This document shows, piece after piece, positions 31,701-40,310 of a DNA stretch of 43,258 nt (within the stretch, counting starts at the first letter, position 1; each line of letters opens with the position of its first letter). This DNA comes from Desulfovibrio piger ATCC 29098. Lineage in GTDB: Bacteria > Desulfobacterota > Desulfovibrionia > Desulfovibrionales > Desulfovibrionaceae. The stretch spans positions 565,156 through 608,413 of the forward strand of contig NZ_DS996359.1 in NCBI RefSeq assembly GCF_000156375.1. The letters are read 5' to 3'. The notes below the pieces were generated by a model, which ran no database searches, was not told the origin of the DNA, and saw only the letters and a program-made list of their open reading frames with translations. A program made the translations under genes and the position numbers.

Positions 31701-33314
31701 ATGTGGGATTTCTCGTGGATCGCCGATCCCTCGGCCTGGGCCGGGCTGGGCACCCTGATCGTGCTCGAGGTCGTGCTGGGCATCGACAACCTCGTTTTCA
31801 TCTCCATCCTCACCTCGCGCCTGCATACGCAGGAACAGCGCCGCCGGGCCTTCCTCACCGGTCTTGGTCTCGCGCTCGTCATGCGCCTGGTGCTGATTTC
31901 CGCCATCGCCTGGATCGTCAGTCTGACCGAGCCCCTGGTCACGATCTTCGGCAAAGCCTTCTCGTGGCGAGATTTCATCCTCATGGGCGGCGGCATCTTT
32001 TTGCTGCTCAAGGGGACCATGGAGCTGCACGAACGCCTGGAAGGCGGCATGGCCGAATATTCCTCGGCACCCACGCGTTCGGGCTTCTGGCAGGTCATCA
32101 TCCAGATACTGGTGCTGGATGCCGTGTTCTCCCTGGATTCCATCATCACCTCGGTGGGCATGGTGGACCATATCCCGGTGATGATGCTGGCCGTCATCGT
32201 GGCCATGCTGGTCATGGTCATGGCCGCCGCGCCGCTGACCAGCTTTGTGGAGCGGCACCCCACGGTCATCATCCTGTGTCTGGGCTTTTTGATGATGATC
32301 GGCCTGAGCCTGCTCATGGACGGCCTGGGCTACCATATCCCCAAGGGCTACCTCTACGCGGCCATCTGCTTCTCGGTACTGGTGGAGATCTGCAACCAGG
32401 TGGCCCTGCGCAACCGCCGCAAGCGCATCAGCATGCGCGACATGCGTGAATCCATGGCCATGGCGGTGCTGGGGCTGCTGGGCGGCGGACGTCCCGGTGA
32501 GGAAGAAGCGCGGCGCGATGCCGCGGCCCTGGCCAGCGAGAGCGATGCCCAGCCCCTGTTCGAGCCGGAAGAGCGCGACATGGTGGCCCGCGTGATCCGC
32601 CTGAGCGGACGCACGGCCCGCTTCATCATGACCCCGCGCCACCGGGTGCGCTGGCTGGACAGCGAGGCCGACTATGCCACGGCCTGCCGTTTTGCCAGCG
32701 AGAGCCTCTCGCCCTGGCTGCCGGTGCTGGATCCGGACAGGGACGAAGTGCTGGGCGTGATCCATACCGGGGATCTGGCGGCCGTGACGCCCCAGGGCCC
32801 CGTGACGGACACGGAGCACCCCGGTACGGCAGCGCCGCGGGACGAGGGCGGCGGACGGATCTGGAGCGTGCGGCCCCTGCTGCGCCCCGCGCCCACGATC
32901 TTCGAGCATGCTTCCCTGACGGAGATGCTGGAGACATTTCGCGAAGAGCCCACGCCCCTGGCCTTCGTACGCGACGAATACGGCAGCGTGGTGGGCTGCA
33001 TCACGCCCACGGATCTGGTGAGCGTGCTGGCGGGCCAGATGGGCGACATGCCCGCCGGGCCCGAAGCCTGCCGCCAGCCTGACGGCTCGTGGCTCATGCC
33101 CGGTCGCCTGACCGTGGATGCCGTGACCTCCTGGCTGGGCATCCACCTGCCGCCGCGCAGCTCCTCGGCCACACTGGCGGGGCTGTTGCTGGAGGCCCTG
33201 GGCCACATCCCGCACGAAGGCGAGCGGGTGCGCATCCAGGGCTGGCGGATGAAGATAGTGAAGATGGACGGCAACCGCATCGACGAGGTGCTGGTCCGTC
33301 GTCTGGAACATTAG
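31701..33314 (+). CDS. TerC-family membrane protein with CBS and CorC/HlyC domains (YoaE-like)
   Basis: A 537-residue three-part protein. Residues 1-230 are a TerC-like membrane domain with about seven helices and the metal-site-like segments EVVLGIDNLVFISIL and LDAVFSLDSIITSVGM, where paired aspartates are conserved. Then a pair of CBS domains (from MTPRHRVRWLD to the GCITPTDLVSVLAG segment) and a C-terminal CorC/HlyC transporter-associated domain (MPGRLTVDAVTSWLG to MDGNRIDEVLVRRL). Such proteins are linked to metal-ion efflux or metallation of exported proteins. An AAGGAGG is rather far (12 bases) from ATG 31701, which nevertheless gives the family start MWDFSWIADPSAW. Confidence 0.92.
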   Translation: MWDFSWIADPSAWAGLGTLIVLEVVLGIDNLVFISILTSRLHTQEQRRRAFLTGLGLALVMRLVLISAIAWIVSLTEPLVTIFGKAFSWRDFILMGGGIFLLLKGTMELHERLEGGMAEYSSAPTRSGFWQVIIQILVLDAVFSLDSIITSVGMVDHIPVMMLAVIVAMLVMVMAAAPLTSFVERHPTVIILCLGFLMMIGLSLLMDGLGYHIPKGYLYAAICFSVLVEICNQVALRNRRKRISMRDMRESMAMAVLGLLGGGRPGEEEARRDAAALASESDAQPLFEPEERDMVARVIRLSGRTARFIMTPRHRVRWLDSEADYATACRFASESLSPWLPVLDPDRDEVLGVIHTGDLAAVTPQGPVTDTEHPGTAAPRDEGGGRIWSVRPLLRPAPTIFEHASLTEMLETFREEPTPLAFVRDEYGSVVGCITPTDLVSVLAGQMGDMPAGPEACRQPDGSWLMPGRLTVDAVTSWLGIHLPPRSSSATLAGLLLEALGHIPHEGERVRIQGWRMKIVKMDGNRIDEVLVRRLEH

Positions 33315-33434
33315 CTGTCCCGGCGGGGCGGCGTCTGATGCCGGTGCCCCGCGGGGCATGCCGGCCGGTCCGTGTGTCCCGGGCCGCCGCAGGACGCCGG
33401 GGATGGAACATCTCCGCCGGGACAGCAGGAATTA

Positions 33435-33604
33435 CCGGAAACAAGGGATCAGGTTCTCCTCCTTTCCCCTTTTCCTTGTTTCCGGCGCGGCCGCTGTGGG
33501 AGGCTGCCGCATACAGGGGACGGGTGCCGTGGATCCCGTCCCCTATCTTTCACCTGCCGGGGGGCAGGTAATGGAAGGCCACCCGCCGTTGCGGGTGGCC
33601 TTTT
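33435..33604 (+). terminator. Series of four hairpins in the convergent terC-perM gap
   Basis: (i) CCGGAAACAAGG / CCTTGTTTCCGG, 12 bp perfect, with a C/U-rich 27-nt loop containing CTCCTCCTTTCCCC. (ii) AGGGGACGGG / CCCGTCCCCT at 33515-33544. (iii) ACCTGCC / GGCAGGT at 33552-33569. (iv) AAGGCCACCCGC with GCGGGTGGCC then TTTT at 33575-33604, the actual terminator of the TerC-type gene and just past the stop of the convergent permease gene. Confidence 0.75.
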
Positions 33605-33607
33605 GCG

Positions 33608-34714
33608 TCATGCCGAGGGGCCGTCCCCGTCCGCATCCCGTGCGGGGGCGCTGCCGTCCAGTGTCAGGGGCGGCTTGAATTCGTCCATGAAGATCTTCCA
33701 GACCGTCACGAAAAGTACGGCCAGCATGGGGCCCGTCACGAAGCCGTCCATGCCGAACAGCGAGAAACCGCCCAGCGTGGAGAGCAGGACCATGAAGTCC
33801 GGCAATTTGGTATCGCGCCCCACCAGGACGGGGCGGAGGATGTTGTCCGCCAGACCGATGACGAAGACCCCGTAGGCCAGCAGCACCACGCCGGACACAT
33901 GATCGCCCGTGAGCAGCAGGTACCCGGCCACCGGCGCCCAGACCACGCCGGCGCCCACCACGGGGATGAGCGAGAGCAGGGTCATGACCACGCCCCAGAG
34001 CACCGGGGCCTTGATGCCCAGTATCCAGAAGATGAGACCGCCCAGCGCGCCCTGGGCCATGGCCACCAGCAGGCTGCCCTTGACCGTGGCCCGCAGCACT
34101 TCGGCGAACTTGGCGAAGAGCAGGTCCTCGCGGTGGTCGCCAAAGGGCAGGGCCCGGATGAGCAGCACGCGCAGCTGCTTGCCGTCGCGCACCAGGAAAA
34201 AGGCCAGATAGAGCATGATGCAGAGGTCCACGAGAAAGTTCACCGTGCTGCCGCCCAGGGCCACGGTGTTGCGCGCCACCAGACCGCTGATCTTGACCGC
34301 CAGCTCGGAAAGTTTCTGGGTGATGACCTCCGGGCCGTAGCCGTAGCGGGTGAGCCAGTCCTGCACGCCGGGCGCCACCTCGCGCAGCCTTTCCAGCGTC
34401 TCGCGGATGTCATGCCCGCCGGACGTCAGGCGGGCGTACAGGTTGGCCACCTCGTTGATGAAGGTATAAAAAATGTACGCGCAGGGCACGATGATGAGCA
34501 CCAGGCTCAGGATCACGCAGGTCAGCGCCGCCAGGTTGCGGCCCATGCGGCGGCGCTGCAGGGCATCGTAGACGGGCGTGGAGAGCAGGGCGATGACGAT
34601 GCCCCAGAAGATGACATCGAAGAAGGGGCGCAGCATCCAGAGGAAGGCCAGCGAGACGCCGGCCAGCAGCAGGAGGAAGGCACGATCTTCAAAACGGTTG
34701 TTGCATTCGAGCAT
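33608..34714 (-). CDS. AI-2E transporter family (PerM) permease
   Basis: A 368-residue membrane protein with about seven to eight hydrophobic segments in the PerM/AI-2E family pattern. There are paired N-terminal helices (LRPFFDVIFWGIVIALLSTPVY), a large extracytoplasmic loop, then VDLCIMLYLAFFLVRDG, the family motif LIPVVGAGVVWAPVAGYLLL, and DNILRPVLVG. AAGGAG precedes the start at 34714. The family is mostly of unknown substrate; the AI-2 exporter name comes from one E. coli member. It is convergent with the TerC gene and interrupts the usual tsf-pyrH neighbourhood. Confidence 0.92.
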   Translation of the reverse strand: MLECNNRFEDRAFLLLLAGVSLAFLWMLRPFFDVIFWGIVIALLSTPVYDALQRRRMGRNLAALTCVILSLVLIIVPCAYIFYTFINEVANLYARLTSGGHDIRETLERLREVAPGVQDWLTRYGYGPEVITQKLSELAVKISGLVARNTVALGGSTVNFLVDLCIMLYLAFFLVRDGKQLRVLLIRALPFGDHREDLLFAKFAEVLRATVKGSLLVAMAQGALGGLIFWILGIKAPVLWGVVMTLLSLIPVVGAGVVWAPVAGYLLLTGDHVSGVVLLAYGVFVIGLADNILRPVLVGRDTKLPDFMVLLSTLGGFSLFGMDGFVTGPMLAVLFVTVWKIFMDEFKPPLTLDGSAPARDADGDGPSA

Positions 34715-35222
34715 GAGGACTCCTTGCCGGGGCTGCGCGCGGTTTCGGTCGAGGAATCTTTCCGATACCGCAAAAGCCGGGGGCAGGCAAATGCGGCCCC
34801 GTTCCAGGTACGGCTCCCGGTGACGTCCGCATACGGGGCGACCGTTTGCGACGCTCCGATCATCCGGGCACGCCGCCCGGTGGCGTCCCGCACACGGGCA
34901 ACGGTTGGGGAGCGGCCTGTCCCCTCGTCCGGGGCCGCAGCAAGGCGCCCCACGAAGGCAGGAAAGGGCGGCAGAGGCCGGGATCGCCTTCCCCGTCCCT
35001 GCGGCGATGATCCCGCCCTCACGATCTGTCTTTGCCTGCCGGACAGGCGCTTTGCCGAAGGCCGCTCCGAACCGTCCTGCGGGGGCGGCATGGTAAAAGT
35101 GCTTTGAGATAGCGATGTTTTTTGCTATGATGAAAAGAGCGCGTCCGAATGCCCGCTGTTCGGTACCGGACGATCCATGAAAGCAACAGCCGGCGTGGCC
35201 GGCTTCAACCAAGGCGGAACAA
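34715..35222. other. 508-bp divergent gap between perM-like gene and pyrH
   Basis: It holds the pyrH promoter (35104-35131), a short 5'-leader hairpin AGCCGGC-GTG-GCCGGCT (35188-35204), and presumably the leftward promoter of the permease gene, which I could not identify. No gene is seen. Confidence 0.55.
35104..35131 (+). promoter_or_regulatory. Sigma-70 promoter of the pyrH operon
   Basis: TTGAGA, a 16-bp spacer and TATGAT, about 90 bp before the pyrH start. Both hexamers match consensus at five of six positions. Confidence 0.75.
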
Positions 35223-35939
35223 ATGGCTGAACTCAAGTACAAGCGTGTGCTGCTCAAGCTGAGCGGCGAGGCCCTGGCCGGAGAGCAGAAGACCGGTATC
35301 GATCCCGAAACCGTGGGCACCATCTGCAAGGAGATCGGCGGATTGCTCGACATGGGCGTGGAACTTGCCCTGGTCATCGGCGGCGGCAACATCTTCCGCG
35401 GTCTTTCCGGTTCCGCCAAGGGCATGGAACGTTCCTCCGCCGACTACATGGGCATGCTGGCCACGGTGCTCAATGCCTTGGCCGTGCAGGACATGCTGGA
35501 AAAATTCGGCTATCCCACCCGCGTGCTGTCCGCCATCGACATGCAGGAAGTCTGCGAGCCCTTCATCCGTCGCCGTGCCATGCGCCATCTGGAAAAGGGC
35601 CGCGTGGTCATCTGCGCCGCCGGTACCGGCAACCCCTATTTCACCACCGACACCACCGCCGCTCTGCGCGGCATGGAACTGCAGTGCGATGCCATCATCA
35701 AGGCCACCAAAGTGGACGGCATCTACGACAAGGACCCCGCCAAGTTCCCCGATGCCGTCAAGTACGACAGCCTGAGCTATGACGAGACCCTGTCCCGCCA
35801 TCTGGGCGTCATGGACGCCGCGGCCTTTGCCTTGGTGCGCGACAACAACGTGCCCATCATCGTCTGCCGCATGCTGGGCGGCGACATCCGCCGTGCCATC
35901 CTGGGCGAGCAGGTGGGCACCATCGTGCACGACTGCTAG
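35223..35939 (+). CDS. pyrH: Uridylate kinase (UMP kinase)
   Basis: A 238-residue amino-acid-kinase-fold enzyme that makes UDP from UMP. Visible are [60 protein letters not shown] and [10 protein letters not shown], the complete PyrH signature. First gene of pyrH-frr-uppS-cdsA. Confidence 0.98.
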   Translation: MAELKYKRVLLKLSGEALAGEQKTGIDPETVGTICKEIGGLLDMGVELALVIGGGNIFRGLSGSAKGMERSSADYMGMLATVLNALAVQDMLEKFGYPTRVLSAIDMQEVCEPFIRRRAMRHLEKGRVVICAAGTGNPYFTTDTTAALRGMELQCDAIIKATKVDGIYDKDPAKFPDAVKYDSLSYDETLSRHLGVMDAAAFALVRDNNVPIIVCRMLGGDIRRAILGEQVGTIVHDC

Positions 35940-35979
35940 TCACGATCTTTCCGAACTCTACAGTCTGTAAGGAGATTTT

Positions 35980-36540
35980 ATGGATATCGATACCATCCTT
36001 CTGGATACCGAAGACCGCATGGAAAAAGCCATGGCCGCTCTGGAACGCGATTTCCAGAAACTGCGCACCGGTCGCGCCACCACCGCCCTGGTGGACGGTA
36101 TCAAGGCCGATTACTACGGCACCCCTACCCCCATCTCCCAGATGGCTTCCGTGGCCGTGCCCGACAGCCGCACCATCACCATCCAGCCCTGGGACAAGGG
36201 CGGCATCTCCGTGGTGGAAAAGGCCATCCTCAAGTCCGACCTGGGCCTGACCCCGGTCAATGACGGCCGCATCATCCGCATCAACATCCCGCCGCTGACC
36301 GAAGAGCGCCGCAAGGAGCTGGTCAAGGTGGCCCGCAAGTACACCGAAGATGCCAAGGTGGCCGTGCGCAACGTGCGCCGTGATGCCAACGACTCCCTGA
36401 AGAAGCTGGAGAAGGAAAAGGCCATCACCGAAGACGAACAGAAGAAGGCCGAAGCCGAAGTGCAGAAGCTGACCGACAAGTTCGTGGCCGATGCCGACAA
36501 GCGCAGCCAGGCCAAAGAAAAGGAAATCATGGACATCTAG
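35980..36540 (+). CDS. frr: Ribosome recycling factor
   Basis: A 186-residue factor that, with EF-G, splits post-termination ribosomes. It has the expected length and segments: [51 protein letters not shown], and [26 protein letters not shown] precedes the ATG, 40 bp after pyrH. Confidence 0.98.
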   Translation: MDIDTILLDTEDRMEKAMAALERDFQKLRTGRATTALVDGIKADYYGTPTPISQMASVAVPDSRTITIQPWDKGGISVVEKAILKSDLGLTPVNDGRIIRINIPPLTEERRKELVKVARKYTEDAKVAVRNVRRDANDSLKKLEKEKAITEDEQKKAEAEVQKLTDKFVADADKRSQAKEKEIMDI

Positions 36541-36549
36541 TGTCCGCCT

Positions 36550-36582
36550 TCCGGGAGCGGCCCTGCCGCTCCCGGACGTTTT
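36550..36582 (+). terminator. Hairpin between frr and uppS, weak terminator
   Basis: An 11-bp perfect stem CCGGGAGCGGC-CCT-GCCGCTCCCGG is followed by ACGTTTT. The short T-run suggests partial read-through into uppS. Confidence 0.6.
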
Positions 36583-36675
36583 CCGCAGCCCGGCCAGCCC
36601 CAGGGGCACCGGGCCGTGTTTTTTTCGGCACGGTCATGTTTCCCGGGCCTGTCGTCCCCGGTTCAGAGAGGTACC

Positions 36676-37398
36676 ATGAGCGAAACGCTTACCCATCTTC
36701 CCGTACATCTGGCCATCATCATGGACGGCAACGGCCGCTGGGCCCAGGCCCGCGGCCTGCCGCGCGAGGCGGGGCACCGCGCCGGGGCCGAGACCGTGCG
36801 CACCATCGTGACCGAATGCCGCCGTCTGGGCATCCGCCACCTGACCCTGTACACTTTTTCCAGCGAGAACTGGTCGCGGCCCAAGACCGAAGTCTCGGCC
36901 CTGTTCTCCCTGCTGCTGGAATTTTTGGGCCAGGAAGTGCCCCGCATGGAGAGCGAGGGCATCCGCCTGAACATCCTGGGCGACATGGAGGCCCTGCCCC
37001 TGGCCGCCCGTACGGCCCTGCGCCACGGCCTGCGCCGCACGGCAGCCAATACGGACATGGTGCTCAACCTGGCCCTCAACTACGGCGGCCGCGCCGAGCT
37101 GGTGCGCGCCGTGCGCAGCATGATGGCCGAAGGTCTGCGCCCCGAGGACGTTACCGAACAGAGCCTGGCCGACCATCTGTACACCGCCGGACAGCCCGAC
37201 CCCGATTTCCTCATCCGCACCAGCGGAGAACAGCGCCTGAGCAATTATCTGCTCTACCAGTGCGCTTACAGCGAATTTTACTTCACCCCCACGCCCTGGC
37301 CCGACTTCGGCGTGGAGGCCCTGCACGAGGCCCTGGCCGTCTACGCCGGACGCTCGCGCCGATTCGGGAAAACCCAGGAGCAAATCAATGGCCGTTGA
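36676..37398 (+). CDS. uppS: Undecaprenyl diphosphate synthase (isoprenyl transferase)
   Basis: A 240-residue cis-prenyltransferase making the lipid carrier for cell-wall synthesis. HLAIIMDGNGRWAQARGLPR contains the catalytic Asp; GHRAGAETVR, LTLYTFSSENWSRP and PDFLIRTSGEQRLSNYLLYQ are the other hallmarks. ATG 36676 has an AGAGAGG-type site; the in-frame extension to 36616 is rejected. It overlaps cdsA by 11 bp. Confidence 0.97.
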   Translation: MSETLTHLPVHLAIIMDGNGRWAQARGLPREAGHRAGAETVRTIVTECRRLGIRHLTLYTFSSENWSRPKTEVSALFSLLLEFLGQEVPRMESEGIRLNILGDMEALPLAARTALRHGLRRTAANTDMVLNLALNYGGRAELVRAVRSMMAEGLRPEDVTEQSLADHLYTAGQPDPDFLIRTSGEQRLSNYLLYQCAYSEFYFTPTPWPDFGVEALHEALAVYAGRSRRFGKTQEQINGR

Positions 37399-38200
37399 TC
37401 ACGCTACCGATATCCGCCGCACCATCACCGGCCTCGTTCTGGCCGCCATCGTCGTCCTTGCCCTCGTCCTGCGGGGCTGGGTGCTGCTTGCCCTCATCCT
37501 GCTGGTGGCGGCGCTGGGCCTGTGGGAGTTCTTCTCCCTGTTCTGGGGCAACAAGCGCATCCCCAGCCGCATCTGTGCCATTGCCCTGGGCTGGGGCATG
37601 CTGACGCTGACCTGGGCCCATCGTACGCAGGACGCCCTGGTCTGCCTGGGCGCGGGCTTCGTGCTGGCTGCCATGAGCTTCCTTTTCCGCTGGAACGAAG
37701 TGGAAGAAGAAGGCGTGCCCGCCTTTGCCGCCAGCGGCATCTTCATGGCCGGTCTGGCCTACATTCCGCTGCTGTTGCTGCCCGCCACCTATCTTTCCAC
37801 CACCAAGCTCATCTTCGTGCTGGCGGCCGTGGCCGTTTCCGATACGTCCGCCTATTTCGTGGGCACCCGCTTTGGCCACCACAAGCTCTGGCCCCGTGTG
37901 AGCCCCAACAAGAGCTCCGAGGGCGCGGTGGGCAGTCTGGTGGGCTGCGTCATCTTCTGCACCATCTACGGCGCCTGCCTGGGCAGCGCCAGCTGGTGGG
38001 CCTTCGCCCTGCTGGGGATCGCCATCAATGCCTTCGCCCAGCTGGGCGACCTGTTCGAATCCGCCCTCAAGCGCGCGGTGCATGTGAAGGATTCCAGCAA
38101 CCTGCTGCCCGGCCATGGCGGCATCCTGGACCGTGCGGACAGCATCCTGTTCGCCATGCCCATGTTCGCCGTCGTGGACCAGTGGTTCTTCTTCTTTTAG
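37388..38200 (+). CDS. cdsA: Phosphatidate cytidylyltransferase
   Basis: A 270-residue multi-pass membrane enzyme forming CDP-diacylglycerol. The C-terminal signature SALKRAVHVKDSSNLLPGHG followed by GILDRADSILFAMP is intact, as is AVSDTSAYFVGTRFG. AGGAG precedes ATG 37388 inside uppS. It ends the operon before a strong terminator. Confidence 0.96.
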   Translation: MAVDHATDIRRTITGLVLAAIVVLALVLRGWVLLALILLVAALGLWEFFSLFWGNKRIPSRICAIALGWGMLTLTWAHRTQDALVCLGAGFVLAAMSFLFRWNEVEEEGVPAFAASGIFMAGLAYIPLLLLPATYLSTTKLIFVLAAVAVSDTSAYFVGTRFGHHKLWPRVSPNKSSEGAVGSLVGCVIFCTIYGACLGSASWWAFALLGIAINAFAQLGDLFESALKRAVHVKDSSNLLPGHGGILDRADSILFAMPMFAVVDQWFFFF

Positions 38201-38260
38201 CCCTTGTGCCGCCGGCAGCTGATGGACGCATCGGCTGCCCGTGCTGAGCCCGTTTTTATG

Positions 38261-38306
38261 AAGGGGCCGGTCTTCTTCGGGAGACCGGCCCCTTTGGCGT
38301 TTTTTA
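38261..38306 (+). terminator. Intrinsic terminator of pyrH-frr-uppS-cdsA
   Basis: A 13-bp stem (AAGGGGCCGGTCT / AGACCGGCCCCTT) with an 8-nt loop is followed by TGGCG and six T. Confidence 0.9.
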
Positions 38307-38830
38307 AGGGGGACGCTGGCGGGGAATAGATCCGCTTGCGCTCTGTGAAATAGCCGTCGGATGACGGCCATTGCCCGGCATCCGGCCTGGGTCACCTACG
38401 CGGCGAGGCGGCAGGGGGTCGGGGCCTGCGCGGCCCCAGACCCCCTGCACCCCCATGCCCCGCGTTGGTCCCCGGTGCTGTGTGGGGCGCGCCGTAGGAG
38501 GGGCGGCACCACGCCTTCGGCGTACGCCGCCCAAGCGGCGCCCTCAATTACTGGGGAAGACAGCCTGAAGGCGAAAGGGGCCGCATGGCCGGCAGGGGGA
38601 GGTAAGGCTGCTGGCGCAGAGCGGAAGGAATGGGAGAACCTGATCCCTGATGGACAGGCCGTTGACAGGAGAGAGGAGCCATGATGCCGGGCGTGACGCT
38701 GACAGAAAGGCGGGAGGCTGGGCCACATTTTTTCCATCTCTGCCTGTCGTGTCATCCTGTCCGTTTTTTCCCGAGACTCCCCCATGGTCCTGTTCGCCCT
38801 ATGAGCGGTTTTTGGGGGAGGGAAGGGGGC

Positions 38831-38884
38831 CGGGGGAAGGGAGGGGACTTTTTTCCGCCGGAAAAAGTCCCCTCCCTTCCCCCG
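38831..38884. repeat. Perfect 23-bp-arm palindrome, polypurine type
   Basis: Arms at 38831-38853 and 38862-38884 are perfectly complementary, with loop TCCGCCGG. Each arm reads C, then G/A-rich sequence (GGGGGAAGGGAGGGGAC), then T5 next to the loop. No T-run follows outside the stem, so it is not a classical terminator. Confidence 0.85.
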
Positions 38885-38990
38885 CGACATGCTGGCTTCC
38901 CCTTCTTCCTCCCTCCGGCCCGCTCTCGACGCGGCAAGGGATTTTTGGCATGCTGTGGACGATTTTGTCCCGGAGACAAAGGAGAAACAC

Positions 38991-40310
38991 ATGTCAGATC
39001 TGTGGCCCGGGCTGAACGGCCCTGCGATTCGGTATATTTCGGAAGCGCCTTCCGAGGCGTGGCGGCGCGGCGTGCGCCAGCTTGTCCTTTTGGGTTCCAC
39101 CGGTTCCATCGGCGGCAACACCCTGGCGGCCATCCGTTCGCGGCGGCGTGAATGCGTGGTGCTGGGCCTTTCCTGCGCGCGCAACATCAAGACCCTGGCC
39201 GAACAGGCGCAGGAGTTCCGGCCCTCCTATCTGGCCGTGCTGGACGAGGCTTCGGCCGCGGGCCTGCGCAAGCTGCTGCCCACGGGCTACACCCCCGAGA
39301 TCCTGGTGGGCAGCGAAGGCTATGCCCGTCTGGCGGCCCTGCCCGAAGCGGACACCGTGCTTTCGGCGCAGGTGGGCGCGGCGGGCCTGGCCGGGACGCT
39401 GGCGGCCGCGCTGGCGGGCAAGGTCATCTGCCTGGCCAACAAGGAATCGCTGGTGCTGGCCGGTGACATGCTGCGCCAGGTCTGCGCCCGCACCCATGCC
39501 AGCATCCTGCCGGTGGACTCCGAACACAACGCCATCTTCCAGTGCCTGGCCGGACGCGGGCAGGAGGTGGACCGCCTGCTGCTGACGGCTTCCGGCGGCC
39601 CGTTCCGCGGCCGCAGCCGCGAGGAACTGCGCAACGTGACCCGCGCCCAGGCCCTGGACCATCCCAACTGGAAGATGGGCGCCAAGATCAGCATCGACTC
39701 GGCCACCATGATGAACAAGGCGCTGGAAGTGGTGGAAGCCTTCCACCTGTACGGCGTGCCGCTGGAAAAGATCACGGTGCTGGTGCATCCGCAGTCGCTG
39801 GTGCATTCGCTGGTGCAGTTCACGGACGGCAGCCAGCTGGCGCAGCTGGGCACGCCGGACATGCGCATCCCCATCGCGGCCTGTCTGTTCTGGCCCCGCT
39901 GCGTGGATACGGGCGTGCCGCCGCTGGATCTGGTCAAGGCCGGTACCCTGCAGTTCTTCGCCCCTGACGACGAGGCCTTCCCGGCCCTGAAGCTGGCGCG
40001 TCGCGCCCTGCGGGAGCGCGGCGGCATGTCGGTGGTGATGAACGCCGCCAACGAGGCCGCCGTGGAACTGTTCCTGGCCGGCAAGTGCGCCTTTGCCGAC
40101 ATCGCGGAGCTGGTCTCGGCCGCCATGGATGCCCATGCCGCCGGCGAGCCGGGGCACGAACCGTTCTGCCCGCCGCTGTCCTGTAGCGGCGATGACAGTC
40201 TTGCCCTTGAACGGGAAGTGACTATCTTGACAGAGCGCATGTCGCGCCTTGACCTGAAAACTCGCGAGCTGGTGAAGCAGCTGGCCCGCGCCGGAGTTGA
40301 CGAGTGCTGA
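38991..40310 (+). CDS. dxr: 1-deoxy-D-xylulose 5-phosphate reductoisomerase
   Basis: A 439-residue enzyme of the MEP isoprenoid pathway making 2-C-methylerythritol 4-phosphate with NADPH. VLLGSTGSIGGNTLAAI binds NADPH; ANKESLVLAG, PVDSEHNAIFQCL, LTASGGPFRG, HPNWKMGAKISIDSATMMNK and VVMNAANEAAVELFL are the active-site segments. AAGGAG precedes ATG 38991. It is somewhat longer than the usual ~400 residues because of an N-terminal extension of about 27 residues and a C-terminal insertion. It overlaps rseP by 7 bp. Confidence 0.97.
   Translation: MSDLWPGLNGPAIRYISEAPSEAWRRGVRQLVLLGSTGSIGGNTLAAIRSRRRECVVLGLSCARNIKTLAEQAQEFRPSYLAVLDEASAAGLRKLLPTGYTPEILVGSEGYARLAALPEADTVLSAQVGAAGLAGTLAAALAGKVICLANKESLVLAGDMLRQVCARTHASILPVDSEHNAIFQCLAGRGQEVDRLLLTASGGPFRGRSREELRNVTRAQALDHPNWKMGAKISIDSATMMNKALEVVEAFHLYGVPLEKITVLVHPQSLVHSLVQFTDGSQLAQLGTPDMRIPIAACLFWPRCVDTGVPPLDLVKAGTLQFFAPDDEAFPALKLARRALRERGGMSVVMNAANEAAVELFLAGKCAFADIAELVSAAMDAHAAGEPGHEPFCPPLSCSGDDSLALEREVTILTERMSRLDLKTRELVKQLARAGVDEC

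Larger units (their letters stand above)
38201..38990. other. 790-bp gap between cdsA and dxr
   Basis: After the cdsA terminator there is a very GC-rich block (about 38400-38560) with a hairpin built from GGGGGTC-G-GGGCC and GGCCC-CA-GACCCCC, then a large palindrome at 38831-38884. Short open frames here have no ribosome site and low-complexity translations (Pro/Arg/Gly-rich), so I call none. The dxr promoter was not identified. Confidence 0.55.

Noticed and set aside
38681..39151. Short open frames upstream of dxr
   Set aside because: They cross the large palindrome and enter dxr out of frame, with no convincing ribosome site.
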